Assembly (NCBI RefSeq): GCF_001425445.1
Contig: NZ_LMQU01000012.1
Span: 144,278-208,277 of the forward strand
DNA from: Devosia sp. Leaf420
GTDB lineage: Bacteria; Pseudomonadota; Alphaproteobacteria; Rhizobiales; Devosiaceae
DNA: 64,000 nucleotides
Reading direction: 5' to 3'
A program made the translations under genes and the position numbers. The notes below the pieces were generated by a model that did not search any database, had not been told where the DNA came from, and saw only the letters and a list, made by a program, of their open reading frames with translations. Below are positions 44,152 to 54,077 of the stretch, piece by piece (position 1 is the stretch's first letter; the number at the start of each line of letters is the position of its first letter).

Positions 44152-45381
44152 TTAGGGCGCAAGCGCCAGGCGGGCCATGACGACGTCGCCCGAGACGAGG
44201 GGCGTGTCGATCTGGGCAGGGAGTTCCTTGCCATCGCGGACGATGGAATAGGTGTATTGCGGCGCCTGATCGCCGGGCACGGCAGCGCCGGTATAGAGAG
44301 CGGCTTCCTGGACGAGGCCCTGTTGGGTCTGGATTTTAAGCGCGAGGGCGCTGATCTGGCCGTCGACAGTTTGCTTTTCTAACGAAAGGTCGGAAATGCG
44401 CTGATCGGCGAGGCGGGCCTGTTCGCGATTGGCTGTGGCGATGGCCTGCTGGGCCTGGAGGGCAGCCGTCTCGGTATCGAGAAGGCGCGCCTCGAGATCG
44501 GCGACATTGGTCTGGAGAGAGGCGACGCGGGAGGACAGGGCGAGGCCATCTTCGGAGAGGGTCGAGATCTTTTGGAGCTGGTCTCGCGCCGTTTCGAGCT
44601 GCGTCTCGGTGCTGGCTTTCTTCTGATTGAAGGCTTCGATCTGGGTAGTCAGCAGATTGATCTCGTCGGTGAGCGAGGTCGATTGCGCTTCGGCCTGACG
44701 CTTTTGTGCAGCAAGGATTGCGGTTTCGGCCGAGAGAAGGGCGCTAATCTCGGGGAGGTCGGTCAGTTCGGGCGGAACGGCGATTTCGCTTTGGCCGGTC
44801 AGTTCGGCTTCGAGGCGGGCGCGGCGGACGAGCAGGCGATTGTATTCGTCCTCGAGCACGTCCAGGGCGCCGGTCGTGCTGAGCATCTCCTTTTCCGGAC
44901 GTGCGACGGCCTCGGCGCTGCGGCGCTCGCCGCCTGCGAGGGCCAGGGCCTTGATGACCGTGAGATTGGGCGCGAAGGGATATTCGCCGGGTGTGGAGAC
45001 ATCGCCCGAAACGTAGATCGGGCCATAGGCGGAGACTTCTACCGTGACGGATGGGGCTGTTGGCAGGCCGAGGGTTTGCTGCAGGCCAGCGCCGATCGTT
45101 GTCGCCAGATCGGTGCTGGTCTTGCCGGCGCCTTCGGTGGGCCCGAGCATCGGAAAGTTCACATTGCCATCGGCGCCGACGATGTAATCGCCGGCAAGGG
45201 CTGCCCATTCCTGGAAACTAGAATCGGCGGCTTTCCACTGGACGACCTTGATCGTCAGCTTGTCGGAAATGCCCAAGATATAGGGCTCTGCTGCATGCAC
45301 AGAGGTGAACGCGGCGGAAGCCACGAGCCAGACGGCGATGTACCGGGCGACGGACGAAGTCTTGCCGGGGGATGAAATCAT
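44152..45381 (-). CDS. exoF: Polysaccharide export protein ExoF
   Basis: 409 residues with a signal peptide (VARYIAVWLVASAAFTSVHA), a poly-export domain (ILGISDKLTIKVVQWKAADS, VGADGNVNFPMLG), a SLBB-like stretch (IYVSGDVSTPGEYPFAPNLT) and a long coiled-coil C-terminal half (about 180-360). ExoF is a periplasmic or outer-membrane partner of ExoP in export. First gene of the exoF-exoK-exoV unit. Confidence 0.9.
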   Translation of the reverse strand: MISSPGKTSSVARYIAVWLVASAAFTSVHAAEPYILGISDKLTIKVVQWKAADSSFQEWAALAGDYIVGADGNVNFPMLGPTEGAGKTSTDLATTIGAGLQQTLGLPTAPSVTVEVSAYGPIYVSGDVSTPGEYPFAPNLTVIKALALAGGERRSAEAVARPEKEMLSTTGALDVLEDEYNRLLVRRARLEAELTGQSEIAVPPELTDLPEISALLSAETAILAAQKRQAEAQSTSLTDEINLLTTQIEAFNQKKASTETQLETARDQLQKISTLSEDGLALSSRVASLQTNVADLEARLLDTETAALQAQQAIATANREQARLADQRISDLSLEKQTVDGQISALALKIQTQQGLVQEAALYTGAAVPGDQAPQYTYSIVRDGKELPAQIDTPLVSGDVVMARLALAP

Positions 45382-45489
45382 GTCCCCATCCTTGCTTTCG
45401 ATCGAGATGACAGGATGGTTGCCAGCGATCGTGCTCGCAATGGGGCGGGCAGGAATTAAGGCAGACCAGTAACCTGTGAGGGCGTGAGG

Positions 45490-46215
45490 CTAGAGGATTG
45501 TTTTCGCAGAGGTTTCCGTGGTCGCATCGGATGTTGCCGGCTCGCACAAGGGAGATATGCTGGAGGCGGGAAACTGCGATTGGGCATTTCGCGGATTTGA
45601 TGGGCGCGTGCGCTTGGTCGTGTGGATACTGGGGGCATAGCCGAGTGAAGAAAGCCGTCGGCGTTGCTGCGGCGACAGGGCAGGCCAAACCACGCTGCGG
45701 TCTCTGTCATCAAGCGCGCCGAACTCGTCCTGATGCGCCTTGCTGCGCGTCTGGATATCGAAAATGCGCGGATCAAGCGGTTCGGGGAGGGCGGCCATGG
45801 CGGTAAAGAGAACGGCGGCGCATTGGGGAGACAACTGCAGATTGCGCTCGAAATAGACGACGACCTCGCTGAGCGCGGCATCGGGCGCAACGGCCTGAAT
45901 TTTCTTGATGGCCTCCTGGCATGTGCGCTGCTTTTGACGCGCTGTCAGACCGTGAATATTTGCCCGGGTGATCGCCTGGTCAAGCAGTTCGCCATCCCAG
46001 ATGCCGGTCACCGGATAGCGGCCGACGCAGCGCTGGCAAATCCAGAGCGATTCTTCGTCACGGGTGACTTCATAGGTGAGACGCTGCTCGTCCTGCCCGC
46101 AGAAGCCACAGGTGCTGGCGAAGGTCACGTCATCCGCAATTTCCCACGTATAGGCCCAAGTCTTGGGATCGCCCACGGCGTCGGCAAGCGTATAGCGGAT
46201 ACGGGCCATCGGCAT
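45490..46215 (-). CDS. Zinc-ribbon protein of unknown function
   Basis: About 241 residues. An N-terminal C-x2-C ... C-x2-C zinc ribbon (C36, C39, C60, C63 in the frame starting MPMARIRYTL) is followed by a helical middle region and an unstructured, serine/threonine-rich tail. No known domain is recognised. The start is uncertain: ATG 46215 is chosen, with GAGG nine bases before, but starts at 46230 and 46290 are also in frame. Lies between exoF and the divergent polymerase-like gene, so a regulatory role in the exo cluster is possible but unproven. Confidence 0.6.
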   Translation of the reverse strand: MPMARIRYTLADAVGDPKTWAYTWEIADDVTFASTCGFCGQDEQRLTYEVTRDEESLWICQRCVGRYPVTGIWDGELLDQAITRANIHGLTARQKQRTCQEAIKKIQAVAPDAALSEVVVYFERNLQLSPQCAAVLFTAMAALPEPLDPRIFDIQTRSKAHQDEFGALDDRDRSVVWPALSPQQRRRLSSLGYAPSIHTTKRTRPSNPRNAQSQFPASSISPLCEPATSDATTETSAKTIL

Positions 46216-46421
46216 GCTTTGGAGCCTCATCGTTCGTTGCGCAAATCCCCATTCACGGGGGCGTGACTTATGATGGACAAAGCAAGGCACGCATTGGAGT
46301 CAACGAAGGCAAGTTACGGCAAAAATTAGGAGATTTGGTGGCAGTTTAGCTGCTCTAGGTGCAGGTGGCGTCTGAGGAACTGTCGCTTGTCAGCCGGGTG
46401 TATCGGGGATAAGGGACCGCC

Positions 46422-47636
46422 ATGCTGACCTCATCACGCACTGCTCTCACCGCTTTTGCCCTTATCGCAGTGCTCGCCATGGCGCCCGTTGCGCCCGAAG
46501 CGGCCAATGTGCTGTTCCTGATTTCCGGGATTTTGGGCTTTGGGTTTTTGGTGCGCTCAGGCGTCGCAGCTATTCGGCGCCCGGTAGTCTGGATGCCGCT
46601 TCTTGCGCTTCTTCTTATCGCGATTGCCTACGTCATTGGGTCGGGGTCGGTGGATGGGCTGATTGGCTTGGCCTATTTTGCGCCGGTGATCGGGATTTAT
46701 CCGCTGGTGGCGGCAGGCGAGGAGCCGGGCTTTGAGGCGGTGGATTTGGCTGGTGTACTGGGCTTGGCAGGCGTTGCCGGAGCCGCGCTGATGGCGGCAG
46801 TCGAAGTGATGGAAACGGGGACAAGCCGGGCCGGCAATAGCGTCGCCAATCCGATCCACTTTGCGGACGTTGCGCTGATTGTTGGCTTTCTTGCCTGCGC
46901 CGGCATGCTGCGTCCGGCGGGCAGATGGCGGTATGTCTACCTGTTGGCGCCAGTCCTGGCTTCGGTCGCGGTGGTGCTTTCGGGGTCGCGCGGCCCCATG
47001 GTTGCGATTGCGATTATGGGCTTGGTCGCTGGGCTAGTGGCCGTGGGTACGCGCCTCGTATCGCTGAAGTGGGCGGGGATCGCATTGGTCATTGTGGCGG
47101 TGTTCTGCGTGATCGGTGCGGTCGCCGGGGTGCAGCAGCTTTCTGGCGTGCAGCGCGTGCTGATCGATATTTCCGAGGTGATGCGGGTGGGCATACCGAC
47201 GGACGAGTCCACTAGTATCCGGCTCCAGATGCAGTTGGGTGGATGGCGGGCGTTTCTCGAGGCACCGGTCTTTGGTCAGGGACCGCTCGACTTTGTCAGC
47301 GTGGCCAATGGCCTGGCAGAGGTGCCGTTTGGTGAAGCGCCGCATCTCCATAGCGATCCTGCGGACTTTGCGGCAAGCGCGGGGATCATCGGGATGGTGG
47401 CTTACCTGCTGTTGCTGTTGGCGCCATTGATTGAGGTGTTGCGGCTTCCGCGTGGTGTCGAGCGCGCACGGTTGCTGGTTCTGGCTTCGGCGCTGGTAGT
47501 CGGCTATTTCGTCATGGGCCTGACCAATGCCATGTTCGGCATCTGGAACGTGACCACTGGCTATGCTGCGATTTGCCTCGTGATTGGCCTGCTTGCGACA
47601 TCCGTCCGGCGGGCGCCGCGGGTTGAGGGCGTCTGA
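46422..47636 (+). CDS. O-antigen ligase / polymerase-like membrane protein
   Basis: 404 residues with about ten TMs (for example VLFLISGILGFGFLVRSGVA, MPLLALLLIAIAYVIG). The conserved periplasmic motif region SIRLQMQLGGWRAFLEAPVF-GQGPLDF and the later HLHSDPADFAASAGIIGMVA fit the Wzy/WaaL O-antigen ligase family. A second such protein beside ExoQ, so it may attach or polymerise a different glycan. Divergent from the zinc-ribbon gene. Confidence 0.8.
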   Translation: MLTSSRTALTAFALIAVLAMAPVAPEAANVLFLISGILGFGFLVRSGVAAIRRPVVWMPLLALLLIAIAYVIGSGSVDGLIGLAYFAPVIGIYPLVAAGEEPGFEAVDLAGVLGLAGVAGAALMAAVEVMETGTSRAGNSVANPIHFADVALIVGFLACAGMLRPAGRWRYVYLLAPVLASVAVVLSGSRGPMVAIAIMGLVAGLVAVGTRLVSLKWAGIALVIVAVFCVIGAVAGVQQLSGVQRVLIDISEVMRVGIPTDESTSIRLQMQLGGWRAFLEAPVFGQGPLDFVSVANGLAEVPFGEAPHLHSDPADFAASAGIIGMVAYLLLLLAPLIEVLRLPRGVERARLLVLASALVVGYFVMGLTNAMFGIWNVTTGYAAICLVIGLLATSVRRAPRVEGV

Positions 47637-47722
47637 AGCCGAAATAGCGTTCGGTTGGTTTCGCCGCTGGCGGAACGAATTTCTCATTCTGCCCGGAATC
47701 TTGCGCTGACCAAGGCTTGAGA

Positions 47723-47776
47723 AACTCTACTTCTCGGCTAGAGTTGGAACGAAATTTCGGGGTAGGGTTTCCCCGA
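47723..47776 (+). promoter_or_regulatory. Two tandem inverted repeats before cysT
   Basis: AACTCTA-N9-TAGAGTT (47723-47745, perfect arms) and TCGGGG-N8-CCCCGA (47757-47776). They lie about 60-110 bases before the cysT ATG. Possible operator, or leader hairpins controlling the sulfate transporter. Confidence 0.45.
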
Positions 47777-47834
47777 GTGAATAACTCTGGCTTTGTCGCG
47801 GCTGCCGTGGACTTGCCGCGACTGAGGGGGTTGC

Positions 47835-48680
47835 ATGACGAGACTTGGCCGCTTTCGCCAGCCGAGCGTCATCCCGGGCTTTGGCCTGACTTTTGGATTT
47901 ACCCTCACCTATTTCTCCCTGATCATTCTCGTGCCGCTCGTCGCACTGGTTCTGCGCTCGACCGGGCTTGGCTGGAATGGTTTCTGGGCGGCAGCGCTTG
48001 ATCCGCGTGTGCTCGCGGCACTGCGGACGAGCTTTGTGACCGCGCTGATCGCCGCGGGCGTCAATGTCGTGTTCGGGACGTTGATCGCCTGGGTGCTGGT
48101 GCGCTACCGCTTTCCCGGCCGACGGATTTTCGATGCCATGGTCGATCTGCCTTTTGCCCTGCCGACCGCGGTGGCAGGCATTGCGTTGACGGCGATCTAT
48201 GCGCCGAATGGCTTTATCGGGCAGATCGCGGCGCAGTTCGGCATTCGGATCGCCTATACGCCGATCGGCATTACGATTGCGATGATCTTTATCGGGCTGC
48301 CGTTCGTCGTGCGGACGATCCAGCCGATCCTCGAAGAGACTAGCAAGGAAGTGGAAGAGGCATCTGCAACGTTGGGCGCAAATCGCTTCCAGACGATTTC
48401 GCGGGTGCTGCTGCCGAGTTTGACGCCGGCGATCCTGACCGGCTTTGCCTTGGCTTTTGCGCGGGCGGTCGGCGAATATGGTTCAGTGATTTTCATTGCC
48501 GGCAATATCCCTTTCGTTTCGGAAATTGCGCCGCTGCTGATCGTCATTCGCCTTGAAGAGTTCAATTATGCCGGGGCGGCCGTGATCGCCACGGTGATGC
48601 TAGCGATCTCCTTTGCGATGCTCTTCGTCCTCAACCTGATCCAGGCCTGGAGCCGGCGGAGGTATGGCTATGGAAGCTAG
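47835..48680 (+). CDS. cysT: Sulfate/thiosulfate ABC transporter permease CysT
   Basis: 281-residue inner membrane permease, six TMs, with the EAA-type loop [20 protein letters not shown] and the CysT-specific [30 protein letters not shown] precedes ATG. Forms the channel with CysW. No periplasmic binding protein gene lies next to it in the window, so the sulfate-binding protein is encoded elsewhere. Confidence 0.93.
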   Translation: MTRLGRFRQPSVIPGFGLTFGFTLTYFSLIILVPLVALVLRSTGLGWNGFWAAALDPRVLAALRTSFVTALIAAGVNVVFGTLIAWVLVRYRFPGRRIFDAMVDLPFALPTAVAGIALTAIYAPNGFIGQIAAQFGIRIAYTPIGITIAMIFIGLPFVVRTIQPILEETSKEVEEASATLGANRFQTISRVLLPSLTPAILTGFALAFARAVGEYGSVIFIAGNIPFVSEIAPLLIVIRLEEFNYAGAAVIATVMLAISFAMLFVLNLIQAWSRRRYGYGS

Positions 48681-49539
48681 TTTGCAGCATCGCCAGGTGA
48701 CCTCGCCGACCAATGAGCCTGCCGGTGTGCGGTGGACGCTGATCCTTGCGGGTCTCGTCTATATGGCGCTATTCATCGTCTTGCCGGTGATCGCCGTATT
48801 TTCTGAGGCTTTTGCGCAGGGCTGGGGCGCATTTTTTCAATCGCTGCAGAGCCCTGATGCCCAATCGGCCATAAGGCTGACTTTGCTGGTAGCGGCGATC
48901 GCCGTGCCGCTCAATGTTGTTTTCGGCATCTGCGCATCGTGGGCCATCGCCAAGTTCGAATTCAAGGGCAAGGCGTTTCTGATCACCTTGATCGATCTGC
49001 CATTTTCGGTGTCGCCGGTGATTTCGGGGCTCGTTTATGTGCTGCTGTTTGGATCGGGCAGTGTGCTCGGCCCTTGGCTGCGCTCCTATAATATCGAAAT
49101 TCTCTTTGCCGTGCCCGGCATTGTCCTCGCGACAATCTTCGTGACCTTTCCTTTCGTCGCGCGGGAATTGATCCCGCTGATGCAGGATCAGGGCAGCGGC
49201 GATGAAGAGGCGGCGATTTCGCTCGGCGCTTCGGGCTGGCAAACGTTTTGGAAGGTGACCCTCCCCAATATCAAATGGGGTCTCCTTTATGGCGTGCTGC
49301 TGTGCAATGCGCGCGCCATGGGTGAATTCGGCGCCGTTGCGGTGGTTTCGGGCAAGATCCGCGGCCAGACGACGACGATGCCGCTGCAGGTCGAGATGTT
49401 CTATAATGAATATCAAAGCACCGCTGCTTTCGCCCTCGCCTCGATGCTTGCCTTGCTCGCTCTTGTAACCCTTGTTCTTAAGACAGCGCTCGAATGGCGA
49501 TTTGGCGATGAACTCGCCGCCACCGGGCGCGGCCATTGA
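48670..49539 (+). CDS. cysW: Sulfate/thiosulfate ABC transporter permease CysW
   Basis: About 289 residues, six TMs, with [20 protein letters not shown] (EAA loop) and [20 protein letters not shown], typical of CysW. Two in-frame ATGs (48664, 48670); I chose 48670 because GGAGG is eight bases before it. It overlaps the end of cysT. Confidence 0.92.
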   Translation: MEASLQHRQVTSPTNEPAGVRWTLILAGLVYMALFIVLPVIAVFSEAFAQGWGAFFQSLQSPDAQSAIRLTLLVAAIAVPLNVVFGICASWAIAKFEFKGKAFLITLIDLPFSVSPVISGLVYVLLFGSGSVLGPWLRSYNIEILFAVPGIVLATIFVTFPFVARELIPLMQDQGSGDEEAAISLGASGWQTFWKVTLPNIKWGLLYGVLLCNARAMGEFGAVAVVSGKIRGQTTTMPLQVEMFYNEYQSTAAFALASMLALLALVTLVLKTALEWRFGDELAATGRGH

Positions 49540-49550
49540 CTGGACCATAG

Positions 49551-50585
49551 ATGGAAGTACGCGTTCAAAACGTCCGCAAGGAATTCGACCGGTTTCCGGC
49601 GCTGCATGATGTGTCGCTCGATATTGCTTCGGGTGAACTCATTGCGCTTCTGGGCCCTTCGGGTTCGGGCAAGACGACGCTGCTGCGCCTGATCGCGGGG
49701 CTCGAACGGCCGACAGCGGGCAAGATCTTTTTCGGGGCGGAAGACGCCTCGGAAAAGAACGTGCAGGAGCGCAATATCGGCTTCGTCTTCCAGCATTATG
49801 CGCTGTTCCGGCACATGACGATTTTGGAAAACGTTTCCTTCGGGCTCGAAGTGCGGCCGCGCGCGACGCGTCCAGCCAAGGCGGAAATTCGCCGCCGGGC
49901 GCGCGAACTGCTCGATCTGGTGCAGCTTTCGGGACTCGAGAAGCGCTATCCGAGCCAGCTTTCGGGCGGGCAGCGACAGCGTGTGGCGCTGGCGCGTGCA
50001 TTGGCGATCGAGCCGCGCGTGCTGTTGCTCGATGAGCCCTTTGGCGCGCTCGACGCACAAGTGCGGCGGGAGCTGCGCAAGTGGCTACGCGAAATTCATG
50101 ATCGCACCGGGCACACCACTGTGTTCGTGACGCATGACCAGGAAGAAGCGCTGGAGCTGGCCGATCGGCTCTGCGTGATGAGCCAGGGCAAGATCGAACA
50201 AGTGGGGACGCCGGATTCGGTTTACGACCATCCGCAATCGCCTTTCGTTTTCGGCTTTATCGGGGAATCGAGCACGCTGCCGGTGACGGTGGAGCGCGGC
50301 GATCTCTGGCTGGGAGATCGGCCGCTTGGGGTTTCCGGCGTCGAGGGGAATGGCCCGGCACAACTCTATTTCCGGCCGCACGATATCGAACTCGTCGAGG
50401 CCGATGCAGCACTCCGCGGTGTCGTGGCGAGTAGCCGACGCGTCGGCGGTACGCGACGGGTGGAGCTGGAATTGGGTGGTTCGGCGCACCGGGTAGAGAT
50501 CGATCTGCCGTTCGATCATCCGGCCGGCGAGCGCAGCCAGATCAGTTTCCGGCCCAAGCGTTGGAAGCTGTTTCCGGCGGTTTAG
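49551..50585 (+). CDS. cysA: Sulfate/thiosulfate ABC transporter ATPase CysA
   Basis: 344 residues: Walker [10 protein letters not shown] (35-43), signature [15 protein letters not shown] (about 138), Walker [13 protein letters not shown] and a C-terminal TOBE-like regulatory domain. Drives sulfate import for cysteine and sulfolipid synthesis. ATG 11 bases after cysW. Followed by a palindromic repeat that probably ends the transcript. Confidence 0.94.
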   Translation: MEVRVQNVRKEFDRFPALHDVSLDIASGELIALLGPSGSGKTTLLRLIAGLERPTAGKIFFGAEDASEKNVQERNIGFVFQHYALFRHMTILENVSFGLEVRPRATRPAKAEIRRRARELLDLVQLSGLEKRYPSQLSGGQRQRVALARALAIEPRVLLLDEPFGALDAQVRRELRKWLREIHDRTGHTTVFVTHDQEEALELADRLCVMSQGKIEQVGTPDSVYDHPQSPFVFGFIGESSTLPVTVERGDLWLGDRPLGVSGVEGNGPAQLYFRPHDIELVEADAALRGVVASSRRVGGTRRVELELGGSAHRVEIDLPFDHPAGERSQISFRPKRWKLFPAV

Positions 50586-50625
50586 GTCAGATTTTTTGGC
50601 ATTAGCCGTTTGCTCTCCTCTGTCT

Positions 50626-50712
50626 TCCCTCGGGCTTGACCCGAGGGTCACTGCGCCAACACATTGAACGTTTGTGGCTCCCGAATTGGCCCTCGGGTCA
50701 GGCCCGAGGGAA
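50626..50712. repeat. Palindromic repeat, family D, between cysA and the phytochrome gene
   Basis: CCCTCGGGCTTGACCCGAGGG and CCCTCGGGTCAGGCCCGAGGG are two hairpins, related in inverted orientation, about 40 bases apart. Lies between convergent genes and may act as a two-way terminator. Confidence 0.75.
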
Positions 50713-50803
50713 GGGCGGTGTGTGGGACAGTCCGAGCGCCCAAAGCGTCTGCAGTGGCTGGCCCCGTCTCTTTGGCCGGGGTGGAAATCGAGGTGATCGT
50801 ACG

Positions 50804-53347
50804 TTACTTGGCTTTGCTCAGGGCTTCGCGCAATTGGCGCAGGATGGAATCCTGGTCGTAGGGCTTACGGACGACGCCGATGCCCTCAAAGGCAGTCGGG
50901 ATGCTGCCAGCTTCGCCATAGCCCGTAGCGAAGATGAAGGGGATGCCGTCGGCCAGCAGTTGGCGGGCGATGGGTTCCGAGGTTTCTTCGCCCAGATTGA
51001 CGTCGAGGATCGCGATATCCGGTCTGTTCCGCGACAGGGCGGCGCTGGCTTCGCGATGCGAAGTGGCGACGGCATCGACCTCCATGCCCGCATCGACCAG
51101 AAGGCGTTCGAGATCCATGGCGATCAGCATCTGATCTTCAACGACGAGCACATGCTTGCCGGTGAGGTCAGTGTCTGCGACCACCGAAGGATGGGACGTT
51201 TCGACCGGGGTCGGCGCCGGGACGTTACGAATGGAGATGAAGCGCGGTGGGATTCTGAACCGGGCAAGAACGCCCTCGCGAAGGTATTGCACGTCGCTTT
51301 CCCCGCCGAGATCGAAGGGAATGCTGCGATCGATCAGCACCGTGCCGAAGCCGCGGCGGCTGGGCGGAGTGACTTCGGGACCATCGCTTTCTTGCCAGAC
51401 GATATTGCAGCCACCGACATCGTCGATGCTCCAGGTGACGCTGAGCGTGGCGCCGGGGCGGGAGAGCGCGCCGTATTTGGCGGCATTGGTCGAAAGCTCG
51501 TGCAGCACCAGCGCCATGATTGAAAAGGCGCGCGCATCCATCCAGACACCGGGGCCAGATAGGACGATGCTCGATGTTCCGGTGCGGTAGGGGGTTAATT
51601 CTGCATTGAGCAGATCGACCAGGGAGCCGCCACCATCGCCGCGAATGACCTGATCATGGGCGAGCGAGAGGGCATGGATGCGGCCGCGGAGCGACTCGAC
51701 ATAGTTTTCGAGGCTCTGGCCGGTATGGTCGGGGCTTGTGACCAGCGATTTGATGACCGCGAGGATGTTCTTGACGCGGTGGTTCAGCTCTTCGTTGAGC
51801 ATGCGCTGGCGCAGTTCGGCCTTGGCGCGCTCATCGGCCAGCAATTCCGAATGTTGCAGGATGACTCCGACGAGGGCGGCGCGAGCCGCTTCTCCGAATT
51901 CGCGCTCCTGCTCGGTCCAGGGCGCGGATTGCTGGTGAACCGTCTCTTTCCAGATGGCGAAGCTCTTGCGCGGCGTCAGACGATCGCCGAGCGGGCCTGT
52001 CTCGTAGACCTTATCCGGATTGCCGGCCCAATCGAGTGTCTGCACCAATTCCTTGCGGAAATAGAACAGGAAATCGCGCGGCCGCTGCGAGAGTGGCACG
52101 ATGAGAACGCCTGCAGCGGTCGCTGCATATTCCTCGGCGCCGGGGAAGACATTGGCCAATTTGTTGGTGGCCCAAATACAGCCTTCGGCGACGGTCTGCG
52201 CGAACCGTGCGAGGCCGGGGATTGCTTCGGGCGGTGGCGTCGCGCCAGAACTAACGAGCTTGCCGTCGATCCACATGGCAAGGCCATCGGACGGTATGAG
52301 ATTGCCGAAATCGCTCAGATGATCGCGGAACAGCTGATTGATGTCGTCTGCGCCGACAGCAAGCCCAAGGAACTCGTCGAGGGCGCGGCGCGCCGTGGTG
52401 ACGGCTTCGAGGAGGCGCCGATTGTGGAGGGCATTGAGATGGAGCGAGAAAAACTCGCCGAACATTTCGGCGGCGACCCGCTGCGCCATGGACAGCGTGC
52501 GTGGGCCATAATGGTGGCAGGCGATCAGCCCCCACAGCTCGCCATCAATGATGATGGAAATCGACATCGAGGCGCCGACACCCATATTGCGGAGGTATTC
52601 GCAATGGATGGGCGAAACGCTGCGCAGATGCGCGAAGGAAAGGTCGAGCGGCTCGCCGGAGATATCGAGCACCGGATTGACTGGAATTCGCTCGAAATTG
52701 GCGTCGGAAATGATGCGGATCGTGTTCTTGAGATAGAGCGCACGGGCCTGTTGCGGGATGTCGCTGGCAGGGAAATATTGGCCGAGGAAACTTTCGAGAT
52801 CGGGGCGCTTGGCTTCGCTCATCACTTTGCCGGCGCCATCGGAGCCGAACTGGTAGATCATGACGCGATCATAGCCGAGCATCCCCTGGATCAGGCGGGC
52901 CGTGTCGCGGATCAGGCGATCGGTCGTCGTGATCTGCTGGATGCGGCCAAGCATGGCGCGGGTCAGTTCGAGCGGTTGGGCAATTTCGCTTTCGGCCGGC
53001 TCGAGCTCGATGATGGCATTGCCCTTGAAGCGGTGGACCGCGATGTCATACCGGCGGCCGTTGGGCAGCAGCTCGCCAAAGAGCAGCGAAGAGCGGGCGC
53101 CTTCCTGCGTGCGCGAAAGAGCGTTGCGAATGTTATGGGAAACCTGATCGCCTAGCACTTCGGGCAGCGAGCGGCCGTTGAGATCGCCTTCTACGCCGAT
53201 AATGCCAGCACAATTTTCTGAATGACGCAGAACGGTGACGGCGGACATGTCACAGGCGAGGAGGCATCCATGGGGCTGAATGCTGCCCGGAATGTGGATG
53301 GGTTCGCGATCACAATTGGTCAGGTCGACCTTGGTCTGGGCGTTCAT
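50804..53347 (-). CDS. bphP: Bacteriophytochrome hybrid kinase: PAS-GAF-PHY-HWE kinase-receiver
   Basis: 847-residue red/far-red photoreceptor. N-terminal C12 in LTNCDREPIHIPGSIQPHG is the biliverdin-linking cysteine. The GAF domain has PASDIP (D196) and H248 and H278 in conserved places, followed by a PHY domain (about 330-505) with tongue RPRDFLFYFRKE and W440. The output is an HWE-type kinase: H523 in ELNHRVKN, N-box with N621, G-box RRGFGT, and a C-terminal receiver (about 731-845) with D782. It therefore can phosphorylate in cis. Overlaps the heme oxygenase by four bases. Confidence 0.94.
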   Translation of the reverse strand: MNAQTKVDLTNCDREPIHIPGSIQPHGCLLACDMSAVTVLRHSENCAGIIGVEGDLNGRSLPEVLGDQVSHNIRNALSRTQEGARSSLLFGELLPNGRRYDIAVHRFKGNAIIELEPAESEIAQPLELTRAMLGRIQQITTTDRLIRDTARLIQGMLGYDRVMIYQFGSDGAGKVMSEAKRPDLESFLGQYFPASDIPQQARALYLKNTIRIISDANFERIPVNPVLDISGEPLDLSFAHLRSVSPIHCEYLRNMGVGASMSISIIIDGELWGLIACHHYGPRTLSMAQRVAAEMFGEFFSLHLNALHNRRLLEAVTTARRALDEFLGLAVGADDINQLFRDHLSDFGNLIPSDGLAMWIDGKLVSSGATPPPEAIPGLARFAQTVAEGCIWATNKLANVFPGAEEYAATAAGVLIVPLSQRPRDFLFYFRKELVQTLDWAGNPDKVYETGPLGDRLTPRKSFAIWKETVHQQSAPWTEQEREFGEAARAALVGVILQHSELLADERAKAELRQRMLNEELNHRVKNILAVIKSLVTSPDHTGQSLENYVESLRGRIHALSLAHDQVIRGDGGGSLVDLLNAELTPYRTGTSSIVLSGPGVWMDARAFSIMALVLHELSTNAAKYGALSRPGATLSVTWSIDDVGGCNIVWQESDGPEVTPPSRRGFGTVLIDRSIPFDLGGESDVQYLREGVLARFRIPPRFISIRNVPAPTPVETSHPSVVADTDLTGKHVLVVEDQMLIAMDLERLLVDAGMEVDAVATSHREASAALSRNRPDIAILDVNLGEETSEPIARQLLADGIPFIFATGYGEAGSIPTAFEGIGVVRKPYDQDSILRQLREALSKAK

Positions 53348-53874
53348 GGGGCCGCAACCGTGTAGGCATCGAGGGCGAGGCGGAAGGCATCTTCGCTGGC
53401 GCGCAACACGTCTTCATGCTCGCCGGCGGGGGTCTGTTCCAGAACCGAGAGGAACTGCGGCCAGCGTGCGATGTCGCCGGCCTGACGGCCAAGATGACGG
53501 GCGCCGAAATCTTCGGAGAAACCGATAGCCTTGGCGCGGCGCAACAGGAGGCGGGCGCCGACGCTGGAGCCTTCGAGGACATAGAGCATGCCGAGGCGTT
53601 CGCCGCGATTGGCGCGCGGCGTTTCACTGGTTTGAGTCTTGGGCACGGAGCGGCCGAGATCGGCCAGATCCTGCGCCATGACGTCGGCCAAGAGCGGGGA
53701 CTGCCAGCCGTCGCCGGCAAGGCGTGGCTCTATGGCCGCACGAAAAAGATAGCTGCGCGTGACATAGTCTGCGTAGTCGTCTTGGGCAGTGAACTCCCCC
53801 ACCTGCTGATCAAGCTGGTGGTGGAGCGCGGCGGTCCGCTCTTTGAGCGCGGAACGCAGTGAGGCTATGGCCAT
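53344..53874 (-). CDS. bphO: Biliverdin-producing heme oxygenase BphO
   Basis: 176-residue heme oxygenase fold: proximal-histidine region RTAALHHQLDQQVGEFTAQD (H18 or H19), a helical core, and GMLYVLEGSSVGARLLLRRA as the distal-helix glycine-rich segment. It splits heme to biliverdin, the chromophore of the next gene's product. ATGA overlap with bphP shows coupled production of apoprotein and chromophore. Confidence 0.88.
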   Translation of the reverse strand: MAIASLRSALKERTAALHHQLDQQVGEFTAQDDYADYVTRSYLFRAAIEPRLAGDGWQSPLLADVMAQDLADLGRSVPKTQTSETPRANRGERLGMLYVLEGSSVGARLLLRRAKAIGFSEDFGARHLGRQAGDIARWPQFLSVLEQTPAGEHEDVLRASEDAFRLALDAYTVAAP

Positions 53875-53997
53875 GGAAGCTCCGATTTCCAGCGAACATA
53901 GGTCGTGTGACCAAAGCTGTCATTTCAATATTTTATAACTTATGTCATAGCGCACAACGCTTTTTGCGCGGCCTTTCCAGAATTGTTGACTTGGATG

Positions 53998-54019
53998 GTC
54001 ACCTTTATTAAGGGGTGAC
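53998..54019. promoter_or_regulatory. Inverted repeat upstream of exbB
   Basis: GTCACC-N10-GGTGAC, perfect six-base arms around TTTATTAAGG. It lies about 60 bases upstream of exbB, so it is a candidate operator for the TonB operon; it does not match an Irr or Fur consensus that I know. Confidence 0.4.
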
Positions 54020-54077
54020 GCGCGACGAATTTCGGCGCGTGGTGCGATGACGGCAGCAGACTGCCGAGAGGTGTGAC

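Noticed and set aside
47637..47834. SAM riboswitch before cysT
   Set aside because: The two inverted repeats do not show the conserved sequence of SAM-II or other known SAM classes.
51656..53155. Open frame of about 500 codons opposite to the phytochrome gene
   Set aside because: Antisense shadow of bphP, whose domains and key residues are complete.
53875..54077. Iron-response (Irr or Fur) box before exbB
   Set aside because: The palindrome GTCACC-N10-GGTGAC does not match either consensus.
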